Part shown: piece by piece, positions 26,139-35,270 of the stretch | Position numbering within the stretch: the first letter of the stretch is position 1 | Layout of the letters: every line of letters begins with the position of its first letter | Assembly (NCBI GenBank): GCA_040880805.1 | Contig: JBBDHW010000024.1 | Span: 51,625 to 115,624 of the forward strand | Length of the DNA stretch: 64,000 nt | From: Acidimicrobiia bacterium | GTDB lineage: Bacteria > Actinomycetota > Acidimicrobiia > IMCC26256 > DASPTH01 | Reading direction: 5' to 3' | Made by a program: the position numbers and the translations under genes | Notes under the pieces: generated by a model | Databases searched by the model: none | Seen by the model: only the letters and a program-made list of their open reading frames with translations | Told to the model about the DNA's origin: nothing

Positions 26139-29100
26139 ATGCCTTCACCTTCCCCCGCTTCCCTCCCGCTTGCCACGCTCCCGGCGATGCTCGCCGAGGA
26201 GCCGGCGGTGCGCGCCGTCATCGCCCGCGCCACCGCGGTGGCGGTACCGGAAGCGGCCCGGGCGCTGTTCGTCGCCGCGCTCGCCGGGGCCACCACGCGC
26301 CGGCCGCTGCTCCTGGCCGTCCCGACGGGCGCCGAGGCCGAGCGCCTGGCTCGAGACCTTGCGCAGTTCCTCGGCGCCGAATCCCCGGGATTTGGCGCGG
26401 TCGAGCTGTTCCCGGCGTGGGAGACGCTGCCGTTCGAGCGGGTGTCGCCGTCGCTCGAGACGATGGGCCGCCGCCTCCGGGTGCTCTGGCGGCTCCGGTC
26501 CGCAGACCACGCACCGACCGTCGTGGTCGCTCCGGTCCGGGCCCTCGTGCAGCGGCTGGGACCTCACGTGGAGGAGGTGGAGCCGGTCGTGGTGTGGCCG
26601 GGCGAGCGGCTCGACCGCGACGAGCTCGTCGCCACGCTGGTGGCGAGCGGCTACCGGCGCGAGTACCAGGTGGAGGCGCGCGGTGAGGTTGCCGTGCGCG
26701 GGTCGATCGTCGACGTGTATCCCTCCACCGACGACCATCCCGTGCGGATCGACCTGTGGGGCGACGAGGTCGATCGGCTCTCCGCGTTCGCGGTGGCCGA
26801 CCAGCGCTCCACGCACGACGTCGACGAGGTGTGGATCTTCCCCACGCGTGAGCTGCTCCCGACCGACGCGGTCCGTGAGCGCGCGGCACAGCTCGTGCGC
26901 ACACATCCCTGGGGACGCGAGCAGTGGGAACGCTTAGCCGAAGGACAGGTGTTCGACGGCATGGAGTCGTGGCTGCCGTGGCTGTCCGAGCGCGAGCACC
27001 TCCTCCCCGATCTGCTGGCCGACAGTGCGCTCACGTTGCTCGTCGAGCCGAAGCGCATGCGCGACCGCGCGCAGGAACTGCTCGACGACGAGGCCGCGCT
27101 CGCGGCGACACTCTCGGTCACTTGGGACGCAACCGACGACGGTGAGCTCAAGCGCTTGTCGCTCGATTTCGACCGCCTCCTCGCGCACACGAAGGCGGGC
27201 GCGGTGTCGTTGCTCGCAACCCCCGAAGGTCCCGACACGCCGAGGGTCGCGGCCACCGCCTTCGACCCCGTCGTGGGTGACACCGACGCGTTGGCGCGCC
27301 GGTTGCGCGCGCTCGCGGGCGAGGGATACCGAGTTGTGCTCGCGGCGGAAGGTACCGGTTCTGCGCAACGCCTGCGTGATGTGCTCGCGTCGGAAGGCGT
27401 CGACGGTGTGCTCGACCTCGTCGTTGCGCCGATCGGGCGCGGGGTGGTGCTGCCGGGCGCGCGCCTCGCGCTCGTCGCCGAGGCTGACCTCACGGGACGT
27501 CGGCGAGTGCACCGTCGCGCGCGCGGCGCGCGGCGCGGCGCCGATTACTACGACGATCTTCATCCCGGCGACTACGTCGTGCACTACGTGCACGGCGTCG
27601 GCCGCTATCTCGAGATGAAGCCGCTCACGATGGGCGGCGTCGAGCGCGACTACCTGTCACTGCGGTTCCGCGACGGCATGGTGTACGTGCCCACCGACCA
27701 GGTCGGCTTCGTGCGCAAGTACACGGGTGGCGAGTCGCCGTCGCTGAACCGCATGGGCGGCGCCGACTTCGAGCGCCAGCGGGCGAAGGTGCGCAGCGCG
27801 GTGCAGGAGATTGCCGAAGAGCTCGTGGTGCTCTACCGGCAGCGGCTCGCCACGCCCGGTCACGCCTTTCCGCCCGACACCCCGTGGCAGCAAGAGGTGG
27901 AGGAGGCGTTTCCCTTCGAGGAGACGCCCGACCAGCTCCGCGCCATCGACGACGTGAAGGGTGACATGGAGCAGCCGATCCCGATGGACCGCCTTGTGTG
28001 CGGCGACGTCGGGTACGGCAAGACCGAGGTCGCGGTGCGCGCCGCGTTCAAAGCGGTGCAGGACGGCAAGCAGGCGATGGTGCTCGTCCCCACCACGCTC
28101 CTGGCGAGCCAGCACGGCCAGACGTTCCGTGACCGCTTCGCCAACTACCCGGTGCGGGTCGAGGTGCTCTCGCGCTTCCTCTCGCCGCGAGAGCAGTCGG
28201 CCGTCATCCGCGACCTGGAAGCGGGCTCGGTCGACGTCGTCATCGGCACGCACCGGCTGCTCTCGGACGACGTGAAGGTGCCGAACCTCGGCTTGCTGGT
28301 GGTCGACGAGGAACAACGCTTCGGGGTGCAGCACAAGGAACGCATCAAGCACCTGCGCGCCAGCGTCGACGTGCTCACGCTCACCGCCACGCCGATCCCT
28401 CGGACCTTGGAGCTGTCACTCACCGGGATCCGCGATCTGTCGCTCGTGAACACGCCACCGGAAGACCGCCAACCGATCCTCACCTACGTCGGTGAGTACG
28501 ACGACCATGCCGCGGCCGAGGCGATCCGCCGCGAGCTGCTCCGCGAGGGCCAGGCGTTCTACGTGCACAACCGAGTGCGCGACATCCAGCTCGTCGCCGA
28601 GAACGTGCGGGCGCTGGTGCCCGAAGCGCGCGTCGCGGTCGCGCACGGCCAGATGGACGAGAGTCGTCTCGAGCGCGTGGTGCAGGACTTCTGGGAACGC
28701 GAGTACGACGTGCTCGTGTGCACGACGATCATCGAGAGCGGCCTCGACATGCCGACGGTCAACACGCTCGTCGTCGACCGCTCCGACCTGCTCGGGCTCG
28801 CGCAGCTCTACCAGCTCCGCGGGAGGGTCGGTCGTCGTGGGCAGCGCGCGTACGCGTACCTGTTCCATCCGCCCGACCGCGTGCTCACCGAGGAGGCCTA
28901 CGAGCGACTGAAGACGATCGGCGAGTTCACCGACCTCGGCTCGGGGTTCAAGATCGCGATGCGCGACCTCGAGATCCGCGGCGCGGGCAACCTGCTCGGT
29001 GCGGCGCAGTCGGGGCACATCGCCGCGGTCGGCTTCGACCTGTACTGCCAGATGGTCACCGAAGCCGTCGGCGAGCTCAAGGGTGAGCCCGTGCCGGAGC

Positions 29101-29552
29101 CGCTCGAGATCACGGTGGATCTCCCCGTAAACGCCAACCTCCCGCGTGACTACGTCGCGCGCGACGACGTGCGCATGGAGGCGTACCGGCGCCTCGCCGC
29201 GGTCACCGATCCAGCCGACGTCGAAGACATCCGCGCCGAATGGGAGGACCGCTACGGCCCGCCGCCCGCGCCCGCGATCGCGCTGCTCGACGTGGCGCGC
29301 CTGCGCGCCGAGTGCGCGCGCCTCGGTATCCGTTCGATCACGGTCCAGCGCAACACCGCGCGCGTCGCGGGGCTCAGCCTGAAGGAGTCACAGAAGGTCC
29401 GGCTCCGGCGATTGGTGCCGAATGCCGTGGCCAAGGACGACGGTGAAGTTGCCGTTCCACTCGCCGTAGCGCCCACCGCCGCGGCGTCCACACTGGTCGC
29501 GCTGTTCGGGAAGCTCGTGCCTCCAGCGGCAGTAGTCTCCGCACCGCGATGA
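26139..29552 (+). CDS. mfd: Transcription-repair coupling factor
   Basis: Mfd removes RNA polymerase stalled at lesions and recruits UvrA. The 1137-residue protein has the UvrB-like N-terminal module (LFPAWETLPFERVSPS, RGSIVDVYP), the RNAP-interaction domain (GDYVVHYVHGVGRYLEM), and the RecG-like translocase: Walker A CGDVGYGKTEVAVRAAF near residue 622, DEEQ in LLVVDEEQRFGVQHKE, TATPIPRTLELSLTGIRD, and RVGRRGQRAYAYLF. The TRCF C-terminal domain is complete. Length is normal. The stop overlaps the next start (ATGA). Confidence 0.96.
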   Translation: MPSPSPASLPLATLPAMLAEEPAVRAVIARATAVAVPEAARALFVAALAGATTRRPLLLAVPTGAEAERLARDLAQFLGAESPGFGAVELFPAWETLPFERVSPSLETMGRRLRVLWRLRSADHAPTVVVAPVRALVQRLGPHVEEVEPVVVWPGERLDRDELVATLVASGYRREYQVEARGEVAVRGSIVDVYPSTDDHPVRIDLWGDEVDRLSAFAVADQRSTHDVDEVWIFPTRELLPTDAVRERAAQLVRTHPWGREQWERLAEGQVFDGMESWLPWLSEREHLLPDLLADSALTLLVEPKRMRDRAQELLDDEAALAATLSVTWDATDDGELKRLSLDFDRLLAHTKAGAVSLLATPEGPDTPRVAATAFDPVVGDTDALARRLRALAGEGYRVVLAAEGTGSAQRLRDVLASEGVDGVLDLVVAPIGRGVVLPGARLALVAEADLTGRRRVHRRARGARRGADYYDDLHPGDYVVHYVHGVGRYLEMKPLTMGGVERDYLSLRFRDGMVYVPTDQVGFVRKYTGGESPSLNRMGGADFERQRAKVRSAVQEIAEELVVLYRQRLATPGHAFPPDTPWQQEVEEAFPFEETPDQLRAIDDVKGDMEQPIPMDRLVCGDVGYGKTEVAVRAAFKAVQDGKQAMVLVPTTLLASQHGQTFRDRFANYPVRVEVLSRFLSPREQSAVIRDLEAGSVDVVIGTHRLLSDDVKVPNLGLLVVDEEQRFGVQHKERIKHLRASVDVLTLTATPIPRTLELSLTGIRDLSLVNTPPEDRQPILTYVGEYDDHAAAEAIRRELLREGQAFYVHNRVRDIQLVAENVRALVPEARVAVAHGQMDESRLERVVQDFWEREYDVLVCTTIIESGLDMPTVNTLVVDRSDLLGLAQLYQLRGRVGRRGQRAYAYLFHPPDRVLTEEAYERLKTIGEFTDLGSGFKIAMRDLEIRGAGNLLGAAQSGHIAAVGFDLYCQMVTEAVGELKGEPVPEPLEITVDLPVNANLPRDYVARDDVRMEAYRRLAAVTDPADVEDIRAEWEDRYGPPPAPAIALLDVARLRAECARLGIRSITVQRNTARVAGLSLKESQKVRLRRLVPNAVAKDDGEVAVPLAVAPTAAASTLVALFGKLVPPAAVVSAPR

Positions 29553-30163
29553 AGCGGTACCTGTCCACCAGCCTGGTCGTCGTCGTGGTGATCGCCCTCG
29601 TCGTGGTCGTGGGCGCCGGAATCGCCGTGACGGCCACCGATCTCTCGCCCACCGGGCTCCAGGTGAACAGCGACAAGACGTCCCAGCAGGACCTCGACTC
29701 CGAGCTGAAGGGCTTTGCCGACAGCGCGTATTTCGCGAACTCGTACTCGCAGGGCGGCGCGACGTTCAAGACCACCAGTGGCGCGCTCAACTCGATCGCC
29801 GGCGCGCAGTGGATGGCGTTTCGAGTGGAGACCGAGCTGTCGGACCAGATCCTCGAACGCCGGGGTACCCCGGTCACGAGCAAGCAGCTCGACGCGGCCA
29901 AGAAGTCGCTGAGCTCGCAGGGTGTCTTCGACGGGATGTCCGACTCGGCGATCACGCAGCTCGCGCAGCTCCAGGCGTCGCTCTCCAACCTGATCAAGGA
30001 GCTCGGTTCGGTGTCGGCCGCCCGTACGGCCATGACCAAGGAAGCTCGCACGTCGACGATCGTGCTCGACCCTCACTACGGCACATGGAACGCGCGCAAG
30101 CTCGGGATCTGTCCTCCGACTTCGTGTCGAAGGGTCGTGCCGGTGCTGCCACCCGAGCAGTAG
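29549..30163 (+). CDS. Exported SurA N-terminal-domain-like protein
   Basis: A 204-residue protein with an N-terminal signal or anchor (residues 4-30, STSLVVVVVIALVVVVGAG) and a helical region with alternating polar residues resembling the chaperone part of SurA/PrsA-type foldases. It ends with DPHYGTWNARKLGICPP, a motif seen in actinobacterial proteins encoded between mfd and mazG. There is no parvulin PPIase domain. Likely acts outside the membrane as a chaperone or holdase; this is family and context inference. Confidence 0.7.
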   Translation: MKRYLSTSLVVVVVIALVVVVGAGIAVTATDLSPTGLQVNSDKTSQQDLDSELKGFADSAYFANSYSQGGATFKTTSGALNSIAGAQWMAFRVETELSDQILERRGTPVTSKQLDAAKKSLSSQGVFDGMSDSAITQLAQLQASLSNLIKELGSVSAARTAMTKEARTSTIVLDPHYGTWNARKLGICPPTSCRRVVPVLPPEQ

Positions 30164-30165
30164 CG

Positions 30166-31596
30166 GTGGGCCGCCTGATCGTCGTCGGGCTCGGTCCCGC
30201 GGGGACGGGCTACCTGCTCCCGGCTGCTCGGGAAGCGCTCGAATCGGCGACGGTCCGCTTCGTGCGCACCCGCCGTCATCCGGCGGTTGCAGAGCTGGAG
30301 GCCGTCGGCATCACCTTCACGTCGTTCGACGACGTCTACGACGCCGCGCCCGACCTGGAGTCGGCGTACACGCGTATGGTCGACGCGCTCGTCGAGGCGA
30401 CGTCGCGACAGGGCGTCGTGTACGCGGTCCCCGGGAACCCTGCCGTCGCGGAGCGAACTGTTGTGCTGCTGCGCGAGCGCGGCGTGGACCTCGACGTCGT
30501 TCCGGGGCTGTCGTTCGCGGACCTCGCGTGGGCGCGGCTCGGCGTCGACCCGATGGCGCGCGAGGCGCGCGTCGTCGACGCTCGCGTGATCGATGACGTC
30601 GAGCTCTCGGGTCCCGTGCTCATCGGACAGTGCGACCACGTGCTCGTGCTCTCGGACGTGAAGCTCGCGCTCCTCGAACACCTCGATCCGGAAACGCCGA
30701 TAACCGTGCTCCAGCGTCTCGGCCTCGCCGAGGAACGCGTCGAGCGGGTTCCACTCGTCGAGCTCGACCGGGTCATCGAGCCCGATCACCTGACCTCACT
30801 GTTCGTCGACGTGGACACGAGCGCAGTCGGCGCTGCGCACGAGGTCGCCCGCTTGCTGCAACTCACGAAGCGCCTGCGTGATCCGGAGGGTTGTCCGTGG
30901 GACGCGGAGCAGACCCACCAGTCGCTCACCCGCTACCTGCTCGAGGAGTCGTACGAGGTCGTGGAGGTGGTCGACGCGCTCCCGGATCCCGCCGCGTACA
31001 CCGCGCTGGCCGACGAACTCGGCGACCTCCTCTACCAGGTCGTGTTCCATGCGGTGATCGCGGAAGAGACCGACGAGTTCACCATGGTCGACGTCGCGCG
31101 CGGCATCCACGACAAGCTCGTGCGCCGGCACCCGCACGTGTTCGGCGACGTCGTCGCCGACGAGTCGGCAGATGTCGTGCGCAATTGGGAACAGATCAAG
31201 AAGGCCGAGTTGGGCAGCACGTCGATCGTCGAGGGAATCCCTCCGGGGCTGCCCTCGCTCCTCTACACGCACAAGCTCTTCAGCAAGGCCGCGTCGGTCG
31301 GCCTCGATCCGGGCGCCCTCGACGAGGCGCTCGACCGCGTCGACACCGCGGTCGCACGCTTGCGCGCCGACGACAGCACCGTCGAGCGCGATCTGGCGCA
31401 GATCCTCGCGGCGGCGGTCGTGGTCGCGCGCGCCGGCGGTATCGACGCCGAGTCGGCGCTGCGCGGTTGGGCGGCGCGCTACCGCGGGCGCTTCGAGGCG
31501 ATGGAACGGCTCGCCGTCGACCGCAACCTCGATCTCGCCGCGCTCGACGAAGCCGGCGTTGCCGCCCTCTGGTTGGAGGCCGCCGCCCCGGCCTGA
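30166..31596 (+). CDS. mazG: Tetrapyrrole-methylase-like / MazG fusion protein
   Basis: A 476-residue fusion. Residues 1 to about 215 have a SAM methylase fold (IVVGLGPAGTGYLLP, VYAVPGNPAVAERTV, VVPGLSFADLAWARLG); residues about 225-476 are MazG, a nucleoside triphosphate pyrophosphohydrolase that removes damaged or excess NTPs. Metal ligands lie in LLEESYEVVEVVDA and DELGDLLYQVVFH, followed by KLVRRHPHVFGDV and GLPSLLYTHKLFSKAASVGL. The same fusion is known as YabN in Bacillus. GTG 30166 lies 3 nt after the previous stop. End of the glmU-to-mazG run. Confidence 0.92.
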   Translation: MGRLIVVGLGPAGTGYLLPAAREALESATVRFVRTRRHPAVAELEAVGITFTSFDDVYDAAPDLESAYTRMVDALVEATSRQGVVYAVPGNPAVAERTVVLLRERGVDLDVVPGLSFADLAWARLGVDPMAREARVVDARVIDDVELSGPVLIGQCDHVLVLSDVKLALLEHLDPETPITVLQRLGLAEERVERVPLVELDRVIEPDHLTSLFVDVDTSAVGAAHEVARLLQLTKRLRDPEGCPWDAEQTHQSLTRYLLEESYEVVEVVDALPDPAAYTALADELGDLLYQVVFHAVIAEETDEFTMVDVARGIHDKLVRRHPHVFGDVVADESADVVRNWEQIKKAELGSTSIVEGIPPGLPSLLYTHKLFSKAASVGLDPGALDEALDRVDTAVARLRADDSTVERDLAQILAAAVVVARAGGIDAESALRGWAARYRGRFEAMERLAVDRNLDLAALDEAGVAALWLEAAAPA

Positions 31597-31597
31597 G

Positions 31598-31993
31598 CTA
31601 CGCAGGTGCCGCGACCGTCCAACCCATGGCCTCCGCCGCGGCGGCGAGACGGTCGTCGTACGTGACGATGCGAGCAACTCGAAGTTCTTCCGCGGTTGCC
31701 AGGTGAATCGCATCGAGTGATCGCAACTCGGAGGGAAGGAGTTCCCCGGCGGTCCGCAGGACGCGGTCAGTGATGCGCACGAGCTCTACCCGAGCAAGTA
31801 CGACTCGACCGCGTTCCAGCGCGGGTACGCCGAGAGGCAGTAGCGTACGCGCGACCTCGACGCGCGCGAGTGCACTCGACACGTACGGCGCGCGCCGACG
31901 GAGATATTGCCGGAGCACGCGAGACTCTTGCTCTCGCAGCGCGAGCTTCACGATCGCCGACGAATCGAGGTAGGTGACGCGCTCAGCGCTCAT
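31598..31993 (-). CDS. vapC: VapC-type PIN-domain toxin
   Basis: A 131-residue PIN-domain ribonuclease. The acidic active-site residues are in place: Asp10 (YLDSSAIVKL), Glu46 (ALARVEVART), Asp94 (SLDAIHLATA) and Asp113/114 (TYDDRL). It overlaps the end of the antitoxin gene by 11 bp, the usual antitoxin-first layout. Convergent with mazG with almost no gap. tRNA or rRNA cleavage is the family activity; target not predictable. Confidence 0.88.
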   Translation of the reverse strand: MSAERVTYLDSSAIVKLALREQESRVLRQYLRRRAPYVSSALARVEVARTLLPLGVPALERGRVVLARVELVRITDRVLRTAGELLPSELRSLDAIHLATAEELRVARIVTYDDRLAAAAEAMGWTVAAPA

Positions 31994-32261
31994 CGCTCCG
32001 CATCCGAGCAAGAATCTCCGATGGAAGCGGCATACCGGGCACGGGCTCGATCGGCTCTGGCAAATCATCGAGCGAGCCTTCTGCCTCGGACACCTCGCCC
32101 GCAGCCCGCAGCCGGTCGAGCGGCGAGAGGTCGGGCAGCGGAGTGAGCAGCGCGACGGGCCGGCCACGGTCGGTCACTTCGAACGTCTCTCCGGCCTGCA
32201 CCAGCCGCAGGAGCTCGCTCGCCCGCTGCCGGAGCTCCCGGATCCCCACGGATCGCATCAT
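31983..32261 (-). CDS. vapB: VapB/Phd-family antitoxin
   Basis: A 92-residue protein starting MMRSVGIRELRQRASELLRL with ETFEVTDRGRPVALL, the Phd/YefM DNA-binding domain, and a C-terminal toxin-binding tail (VPGMPLPSEILARMRSDER). It neutralises the PIN toxin and represses its own promoter. A perfect palindrome overlaps its start codon (32261-32274). Confidence 0.85.
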   Translation of the reverse strand: MMRSVGIRELRQRASELLRLVQAGETFEVTDRGRPVALLTPLPDLSPLDRLRAAGEVSEAEGSLDDLPEPIEPVPGMPLPSEILARMRSDER

Positions 32262-32274
32262 GCTACTTGTAGCA
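32261..32274. promoter_or_regulatory. Palindrome at the vapB start, probable autoregulatory operator
   Basis: TGCTAC-TT-GTAGCA is a perfect 6+6 inverted repeat touching the first base of the vapB ATG. Phd/VapB antitoxins bind such palindromes at their own promoter. With the operator at the start codon, the transcript is likely leaderless or nearly so. Inference from position. Confidence 0.55.
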
Positions 32275-32284
32275 CATTGTCGGT

Positions 32285-33430
32285 TCACGGGGGAGCGCGT
32301 TTCTTGCGCTGGCCATTGAGGAGCCCGGCTTGGCGGTCGCGTTCGGTCTTCTCCACGTGGTGGGGAGAGCAGAGCGGCTGGAGGTTCACAGCGCTGGTGG
32401 GCCCGTGGTTCGCGACCGGGTCGACGTGGTCCCATTGAAGGCCAAAGTGCCGGTCGCAACCCTCCTCCGCGCACGTGACGCCGTCGAAATGCGGCGGGTC
32501 ACCGAGACCGAGGACGGTCTGCAACAGCGCGGGGCGCCGGCGGCCGTAGCGGATGACGGTGTCGACCTTGGTGCCGTCGTGCAAGACGACCTTGACGAAC
32601 GCGTCCACCGCAAGTTTGCGCGCCACGGACACCGGGCATGGTCCGCCACCGAGGATGTGGCCGACCTCACCAGGATGAGTGTGCCCCCGCACCCATCCGT
32701 TGAGGTCGTAGACCAGCATGAGGTCGGTAGAGCTGACAGTGCCGTTCCCCTTCCCCTCGAACAGCCGCTCGAACGCGTCAGCCGCGCATTGCGCCCGGGT
32801 CGGGGCGCGCCCCTCACGACGGGCTTCGCGCCAGACACGATCGGTTTCGGCGTCCAACTGGTACGCGAACCGGGTCCCGAACTCGGGAGTGAACGCGAAC
32901 ACGCCGCGGCGCATCCCGAGCTCGTCGGTCCAGTGCCGGACCTCGCGACGGCGGTGTTGCTCGGCGTGGAGCTTCTCGGGATAGATGCCCTCGAGGTGCT
33001 TGCGCCGCGCCTTGTCTTTCAACGCGCGCAGGCTCTCGGTGCGCGCCACTTCCAGCAACTCGGCTTCACAGCCCGGTACCCGGACGATCTCGGCCGCCTG
33101 CGCCAACGACACCTCACCCGCTGCCACTGCTTCCTTCGTCGCGGGACACTCCCCGAGCGCGGCGACCGTGGCCAACTCGCTTCGAGCCTCTCCCGTGGAC
33201 GACCCCGCTGACCGCGCCACCCAATCGGGACCGCTCGCGAACCCACGCTTGCGATGCTCCCCGCACTCCACCGCCCGAGCCGCATATCGCACGCGTGCCG
33301 CCGTGCACGCCTTCTCCGTGACCGCGAGCTCCTCGGCGATCTCCGCGCACACCTCGCCGGCGCTGAGGCCCGGATCAGACGACACCAACGCGGCGCGCAA
33401 CTGAAGAGCGAGTTCGCGGATCCCGGCCAT
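32285..33430 (-). CDS. DUF222 and HNH endonuclease domain protein (13E12-repeat-like)
   Basis: A 381-residue protein with the DUF222 domain in the first 300 residues and a C-terminal HNH nuclease domain (CAEEGCDRHFGLQWDHVDP, NLQPLCSPHHVEKT) with a paired-cysteine zinc site. It belongs to the multicopy actinobacterial 13E12 family, often thought to be mobile or linked to mobile elements. ATG 33430 has an excellent ribosome site (AGGAGGTGCTC) and is chosen over a start 33 codons earlier. No terminal repeats are visible around it. Confidence 0.88.
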   Translation of the reverse strand: MAGIRELALQLRAALVSSDPGLSAGEVCAEIAEELAVTEKACTAARVRYAARAVECGEHRKRGFASGPDWVARSAGSSTGEARSELATVAALGECPATKEAVAAGEVSLAQAAEIVRVPGCEAELLEVARTESLRALKDKARRKHLEGIYPEKLHAEQHRRREVRHWTDELGMRRGVFAFTPEFGTRFAYQLDAETDRVWREARREGRAPTRAQCAADAFERLFEGKGNGTVSSTDLMLVYDLNGWVRGHTHPGEVGHILGGGPCPVSVARKLAVDAFVKVVLHDGTKVDTVIRYGRRRPALLQTVLGLGDPPHFDGVTCAEEGCDRHFGLQWDHVDPVANHGPTSAVNLQPLCSPHHVEKTERDRQAGLLNGQRKKRAPP

Positions 33431-33581
33431 GAGCACCTCCTCTCGACCACAGACGTCGGGACTCGAAAGGAGAGCCATGCACGCCAGGCTCTCGAGGCGT
33501 ATCCGCATCATCGCACGAGGGTGTGACACCTACCCGCTGACCGAGGTGACCGAGATACTCCAAACGGAGTAGGAAGGCGAG

Positions 33582-34292
33582 GTGCAGATCGCGCCCGCGC
33601 GGTTGGTCCCGTCGATGTTCCGGGTTCGGCCTGGGTTCGAGGAAGTCGACTACGACGAGCGGGTACACGAGGTTCGCCGAACCGGTGCGGAGTGGTTCGT
33701 CGCCTGGGAAGACGACGAGGAAGCGATCGGTTGGGTGATCGTCGAGTGGAGCGGGACCTCGAGGCAGCCCGGCTACCCGAACCTCCGCGACCTCTTCGTG
33801 CGCGCCGACCGGCGCAACGATGGCATCGGCACGGCGCTGATCGCACATATCGAGGCGCTCGCGGTCGACCGTACGTGCCGCCAGATTGGTCTCGCGCTGA
33901 ATCCGACACTGAATCCCCGGGCGCATGCGCTCTACGTACGTCTCGGCTACGTGTACGACGGTGGCGAGGCATACCTCGACGGCGTCTACGGTGGCGCCGA
34001 GGATTGGGTGATCGACCTCCACAAGAACCTGATGCACGACAGGGAAGAGCTCCGGCCGTTCGTGCGTGACGGGAAGCTCGTGATCCCCAAGAAGCACACC
34101 AAGCGGCTCGTGCTCCTCGACCTGCTCGCCCAGGAGTTCGAGCCGGGTCGTCACTACGCGGAGCAAGAGGTGAACGAGCGGCTGCGCGCGCACTCCGGCG
34201 ACTTCGTGACGCTGCGCCGCTACCTCGTCGACGAGGGCTACCTCGACCGGCAGGCCGGCGAGTACTGGCGCGCCGGCGGTTCGGTCACCTGA
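33582..34292 (+). CDS. GNAT acetyltransferase fused to DUF2087
   Basis: A 236-residue protein. The N-terminal 150 residues form a GNAT domain (LFVRADRRNDGIGTALIAHI acetyl-CoA loop, NPRAHALYVRLGYVYDG). The C-terminal 85 residues are DUF2087-like, with IPKKHTKRLVLLDLLAQEF, HYAEQEVNERLRAHSGD, and TLRRYLVDEGYLDR, a small winged-helix-like domain often fused to regulators. GTG 33582 follows GGAAGGCGAG. Substrate unknown. Ends overlapping the convergent kinase gene by 8 bp. Confidence 0.8.
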   Translation: MQIAPARLVPSMFRVRPGFEEVDYDERVHEVRRTGAEWFVAWEDDEEAIGWVIVEWSGTSRQPGYPNLRDLFVRADRRNDGIGTALIAHIEALAVDRTCRQIGLALNPTLNPRAHALYVRLGYVYDGGEAYLDGVYGGAEDWVIDLHKNLMHDREELRPFVRDGKLVIPKKHTKRLVLLDLLAQEFEPGRHYAEQEVNERLRAHSGDFVTLRRYLVDEGYLDRQAGEYWRAGGSVT

Positions 34293-35247
34293 GCGCGCCG
34301 GCACACGCGACCCACCGCGCCCACTCCTCGGGCTGCTCGGTCGCGAACGCGAGCAGCTCGACGAAGCGGCCGACGGGTGGCCGACCCCAGTTCTGCGCCT
34401 CGGAATTGACCGTCCGGGTCGCGTAGTAGCACGCGGTCATGACGTGGTCGTAGAGGATGCGCGCTTCGGCAGTCTCGTCGCCGTCGAGTGGTGCGACCTC
34501 GCGGTAGCCGGCCAACACCCGTGGCACCGCGCGGGTAGGGAGGCAGCAGAACTCGAGCGCCGGATCGCCCCACCCCGCGTCGCCCCAGTCGATGAGCGCG
34601 GCGAAGCTGCCGTGGTCGACCATGACGTTGGCGGGGCTTACGTCGTCGTGCAGGAACCGTCGGTAGCCACGCGCGTCCTGCACCGCCGGCACGAGCCGCA
34701 CCATCAACGACCGCAGCCACGCATGGAGGTCGTCGTTCACATAGCCGCCCGCGCGAACTTCCTCGAGGAACCCTTCCGGAGCGTCTTCGCGGCCCGGCTG
34801 GTCGAGCCAGCCGTTCGGATCCGGGCACTCCTCGACGCGCTGGTGGAGGACGGCCAACTCGCGGCCGAGCGAGCGCAGCACGCCTGCACTCGACGCGTCG
34901 ACCGACGACGAAAAGCCGAAGCTCGTACCCGGGACGCGCTCGTACACCGTGTATGCGACGTCGAGCAGGTCACCCGAGTCGTCGAATGCGACCAGTGCAG
35001 GTGTCCGCACGCCCGCCGCGTGCACGATCGGCACCGCAACCGACTCGGTGCGCGTGTCGCGCAAGCCCTCGTCGATCGCGCGCGGCACCCGCAGCACGTA
35101 ACCCGACCCGAGCGCGTACACCGAGTTGATGATCCCGGTCGACGGCAAACGCTCGATCGTCGCGAGGTCGACATCCAGGCCGTGCCGCGAAACGATCGCC
35201 GTCAGCTCGTCGCGCGACAACTCGGGGAAGGGAACCTCTGCGTCCAC
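34285..35247 (-). CDS. Aminoglycoside-phosphotransferase-fold kinase
   Basis: A 320-residue APH-family small-molecule kinase. The catalytic loop is RFLHDDVSPANVMVDHG and the metal loop IDWGDAGWGDPALE; the N-lobe has INSVYALGSGYVLRVPR. Such kinases in soil actinobacteria phosphorylate antibiotics, sugars or choline; no specific substrate is implied. GTG start at 35247, 23 nt after the pirin stop, so possibly co-transcribed with pirin. Confidence 0.83.
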   Translation of the reverse strand: MDAEVPFPELSRDELTAIVSRHGLDVDLATIERLPSTGIINSVYALGSGYVLRVPRAIDEGLRDTRTESVAVPIVHAAGVRTPALVAFDDSGDLLDVAYTVYERVPGTSFGFSSSVDASSAGVLRSLGRELAVLHQRVEECPDPNGWLDQPGREDAPEGFLEEVRAGGYVNDDLHAWLRSLMVRLVPAVQDARGYRRFLHDDVSPANVMVDHGSFAALIDWGDAGWGDPALEFCCLPTRAVPRVLAGYREVAPLDGDETAEARILYDHVMTACYYATRTVNSEAQNWGRPPVGRFVELLAFATEQPEEWARWVACAGALR

Positions 35248-35270
35248 GCGACCAGCTTGGCCGAAGTGGG

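Noticed and set aside
32285-33430. Group II intron or homing endonuclease reading of the HNH protein
   Set aside because: The DUF222 N-terminus identifies the common actinobacterial 13E12-like family, and no intron or inverted repeats flank it.
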